Below, piece by piece: positions 61,826 through 64,000 of a DNA stretch of 64,000 bases. This DNA is from Leyella stercorea DSM 18206 (GTDB lineage: Bacteria; Bacteroidota; Bacteroidia; Bacteroidales; Bacteroidaceae): NCBI RefSeq assembly GCF_000235885.1, contig NZ_JH379436.1:1-64000 (forward strand), written 5' to 3'. Numbering within the stretch: the first letter of the stretch is position 1; every line of letters starts with the position of its first letter. A program made the translations under genes and the position numbers. Under the pieces are notes generated by a model. It saw only the letters and a program-made list of their open reading frames with translations. It was not told the DNA's origin and searched no databases.

Positions 61826-62860
61826 CATTATGCCATCTTCGCGAAGCTTTAGCTGCCACTTCCATGCTGAAGCGAGCACTTCGCTGAGGTTTGATTCTGC
61901 CTTCCAGCCCAATACCTTGTTTGCTTTTGAACAGTCGCCCCAAATCTTCTCGATATCACCTTCGCGGCGTGGACCGTACTTCCAGTTCAGCTTCACGCCA
62001 GTAGCCTTCTCAAATGTCTCTACGATTTCGAGTGTTGAGTTGCCATTGCCTGTGCCGATGTTGAAGTATTCAATAGGTTCAGTCTCCTTATCAAGCACAC
62101 GAGCCATAGCTGCAACGTGAGCCTTAGCGAGATCTACTACATAAATATAGTCGCGAATGCAAGTGCCGTCAGGAGTATTATAATCGTTGCCAAATATGGT
62201 AAGTTCCTTACGGATACCGATAGCTGTCTGAGTTACGAAAGGAATCAGGTTGTTTGGAACACCATTTGGCAACTCGCCGATTTCTGTAGATGGGTGAGCA
62301 CCTATCGGGTTGAAGTATCTGAGAACGATGCTCTTGATAGCAGCACCACTATGGATATAGTCAGCAATAATCTGCTCGTTTATTTCTTTTGTATTGCCAT
62401 AAGGCGATGTTGCCTTCTGGTGAGGAGCATCCTCAGTAACGGGGAGGTTCTCAGGCTTCGGCTGACCATATACAGTGCAGCTTGAAGAGAAGATGATGCC
62501 CTTCACGTTGTGTTTTGGCATAAGTTCGAGTAGGTTAACGAGCGATACGATATTGTTGCGATAGTATAGCAAAGGTTTCTGTACGCTTTCACCAACAGCC
62601 TTAGAAGCAGCGAAGTGGATGATACCTTGGATGTCCGGATACTTCTCGAATACAGCTTCTGTAGCCGCCTTGTCGCGAAGGTCTACCTGCTCGAATGCAG
62701 GGCGAACGCCAGTTATCTTCTCAATGCCGTCAAGAACCTCAATCTTTGAATTGGAGAGGTCGTCAACAATTACTACTTTGTAACCTGCTTCAATGAGCTC
62801 TACTGTTGTATGCGAACCGATAAAGCCTGTACCGCCAGTTACCAAAATTGTTTGTTTCAT
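61823..62860 (-). CDS. galE: UDP-glucose 4-epimerase
   Basis: The 345-residue SDR enzyme interconverts UDP-glucose and UDP-galactose. NAD site ILVTGGTGFIGSHTTVELIEAG at the N-terminus, FAASKAVGESVQKPLLYYRNNI near 83, SSSCTVYGQPKPENLPV near 125, and SPYGNTKEINEQII (YxxxK) near 150. C-terminal signature RREGDIEKIWGDCSKANKVLGWKA. It has its own promoter at 62936-62966. Confidence 0.96.
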   Translation of the reverse strand: MKQTILVTGGTGFIGSHTTVELIEAGYKVVIVDDLSNSKIEVLDGIEKITGVRPAFEQVDLRDKAATEAVFEKYPDIQGIIHFAASKAVGESVQKPLLYYRNNIVSLVNLLELMPKHNVKGIIFSSSCTVYGQPKPENLPVTEDAPHQKATSPYGNTKEINEQIIADYIHSGAAIKSIVLRYFNPIGAHPSTEIGELPNGVPNNLIPFVTQTAIGIRKELTIFGNDYNTPDGTCIRDYIYVVDLAKAHVAAMARVLDKETEPIEYFNIGTGNGNSTLEIVETFEKATGVKLNWKYGPRREGDIEKIWGDCSKANKVLGWKAESNLSEVLASAWKWQLKLREDGIM

Positions 62861-62935
62861 AATACTAAGATAAGTTTTATAGTCTATTAATTATAATATT
62901 CGTATAAAAAGCATGTAGAACACTTTATATTACTA

Positions 62936-62966
62936 CAAAATTAATATTATAATTCGTAATGGCAAA
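62936..62966 (-). promoter_or_regulatory. promoter of galE
   Basis: On the minus strand TTTG (62966-62963), exactly 19 bp and TAATTTTG (62943-62936). The leader is about 70 nt. Confidence 0.75.
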
Positions 62967-62994
62967 TAAAACACAGATATTTTTCTGTAATTTG

Positions 62995-63025
62995 TTTGCG
63001 TTGTTAATAAAAAGGTGTATATTTG
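62995..63025 (+). promoter_or_regulatory. promoter of the hypothetical gene and pflA
   Basis: TTTG at 62995-62998, exactly 19 bp and TATATTTG at 63018-63025. Divergent from the galE promoter only 30 bp away. The ATG is at 63088. Confidence 0.75.
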
Positions 63026-63087
63026 CAGATGATTGAATGCACATCGTAAAGTGAAACTAACTTCATTTAATTCCAACTGCATTATCA

Positions 63088-63555
63088 ATGAATAATAATC
63101 TAAACAAAAGCGAAATGGAAAAAGCAACCGAACAAACAACACAGCAAATTGAACGCTTTCTGAAAAAGATTGCACAGAAATTCCCTCCATGTGAAGACTC
63201 TTCAGTCGTGACAGATATTCATGTACGTGTCTCTCAAGGGAGTGGAGAAATGTTGGCGTTTGACGATGATGATAATGAAGTGACACGTTGTGTCGTAGAA
63301 CAATGGATAAACAATAACGACGAGGACTTTTATAATGGCGTAGAGCAGACCCTCATATCTACATTCTCAGCATTGTCTACCATCGCTGATAGTTTGGGCA
63401 TACTTAAGCCCTATAGCTTTGTTCTTGAGAATGACGACAAAGACACTATAGCAGAGTTATACATCGCTGACGATGATACTGTGATTATTGGAAAGGATCT
63501 TATGGAAGGACTCGACTCCGACTTGAATTTATTCTTAGAAAAGCTTTTAGGATAA
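63088..63555 (+). CDS. acidic hypothetical protein upstream of pflA
   Basis: The 155-residue soluble protein has a short helical N-terminus (MEKATEQTTQQIERFLKKIAQKF) and a strongly acidic body (LAFDDDDNEVTRCVVEQW; NNNDEDFYNGVEQTLI; LENDDKDTIAELYIADDDTVIIGKDLMEGLDSDLN). I recognise no family. Its stop codon directly abuts the pflA ATG (0 bp), so the two are coupled. The start could also be the Met at residue 10. Confidence 0.75.
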   Translation: MNNNLNKSEMEKATEQTTQQIERFLKKIAQKFPPCEDSSVVTDIHVRVSQGSGEMLAFDDDDNEVTRCVVEQWINNNDEDFYNGVEQTLISTFSALSTIADSLGILKPYSFVLENDDKDTIAELYIADDDTVIIGKDLMEGLDSDLNLFLEKLLG

Positions 63556-64000
63556 ATGATAGGGCGAATACATTCTTTTGAGTCGTTTGGTACTGTGGAT
63601 GGGCCAGGTGTGCGTTTCGTTTCTTTCATGCAGGGATGCCCTTTAAGATGTTTGTTCTGTCACAACCCCGACACATGGGATATTAAGAGAAAGTGTCAGT
63701 ACGAGATGACACCAGAGCAATTGAGAGACGAAGCTTTGAAGTATCGTTCATTCATAAAGAGTGGCGGTATCACTGTGTCTGGTGGTGAGCCACTTATGCA
63801 AGCTGAGTTTGTGGCAGAATATTTCCGACTATGCCATGAAGAAGGATTACACACCGCGTTAGATACAAGCGGTGCGATAATTACAGATAAGGTTCTGAAC
63901 GTGTTAGACAATACCGATCTCGTATTATTGGATATAAAGACAATGGATGCAGAACTCTATCCACGTCTCACAGGTGTGAACCAGAATAATAACCTTGCCT
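63556..64000 (+). CDS. pflA: pyruvate formate-lyase activating enzyme (partial, runs off window)
   Basis: The first 148 codons of a radical SAM activase. The start MIGRIHSFESFGTVDGPGVRFV is typical of PflA, and the cluster-binding CxxxCxxC is present in QGCPLRCLFCHNPDTW near residue 30-40. A GGEPLMQ motif follows (SAM amino group binding). It installs the glycyl radical on pyruvate formate-lyase. It is incomplete at the window end; a pfl gene may lie nearby but is not seen. It starts immediately after the upstream hypothetical gene. Confidence 0.95.
   Translation, partial: MIGRIHSFESFGTVDGPGVRFVSFMQGCPLRCLFCHNPDTWDIKRKCQYEMTPEQLRDEALKYRSFIKSGGITVSGGEPLMQAEFVAEYFRLCHEEGLHTALDTSGAIITDKVLNVLDNTDLVLLDIKTMDAELYPRLTGVNQNNNLA

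Overview
The window comes from a Bacteroidales chromosome, most likely Prevotella or a close relative. Three things support this. Promoters repeatedly show the Bacteroidetes pattern TTTG, 19-20 bp, TAnnTTTG. The primary sigma factor is the short 290-residue form without region 1.1. The gene set (FeoAB fusion, GT3 glycogen synthase beside an alpha-glucan phosphorylase, pyrophosphate-type pyruvate dikinase, MaeB, Kup, an HU/SPOR protein) is typical of anaerobic Bacteroidales. The genus is an inference from gene content. I see no rRNA, tRNA or CRISPR array.

Layout: 0-5.5 kb has an ECF sigma factor, a free-standing HsdR C-terminal piece, a tandem pair of nagA paralogues (the second lacking a metal-ligand histidine), a 101-nt palindrome, and an FHA / HU-SPOR gene pair. 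5.6-23.2 kb is core: a lipoprotein, a small RNA candidate, feoAB, a GlcNAc-kinase-like gene, ppdK, rpoD, a nucleoside transporter with rsmE, bcp, a CNNM/CBS protein, eno, a PepSY-like protein and kup.

23.3-27.4 kb is an AT-rich accessory island. It holds a deletion derivative of an IS with 14-bp inverted ends, a zinc-ribbon / Vsr-like nuclease / NUMOD1-like gene split by one in-frame TAG, a truncated secreted-protein gene, an unknown gene and a GC-rich repeat cluster. 27.4-34.4 kb is a cyclophilin-addA-addB operon whose helicase and nuclease genes carry in-frame insertions of a short repeat family.

34.5-64 kb returns to core functions: a RelA-type synthetase with a dead hydrolase domain, a TetR regulator, maeB, tex, yaaA, prs with a TenI-like gene, a TtcA-like enzyme, an NfnAB-type fusion, serS, rpmA/rplU, glycogen synthase and phosphorylase, a dTDP-rhamnose operon ending in a DUF1846 gene, a secreted esterase, galE, and a hypothetical gene abutting the 5' part of pflA at the window edge.

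Metabolically the window joins glycogen storage and use, amino-sugar catabolism (NagA, GlcNAc-kinase-like, GalE), PEP/pyruvate/malate conversion (Eno, PpdK, MaeB, PflA) and redox balancing (Nfn-like flavoenzyme). The most unusual items are the split zinc-ribbon nuclease island, the repeats embedded in addA/addB, the divergent second NagA, and the small RNA candidate at about 6.5 kb.
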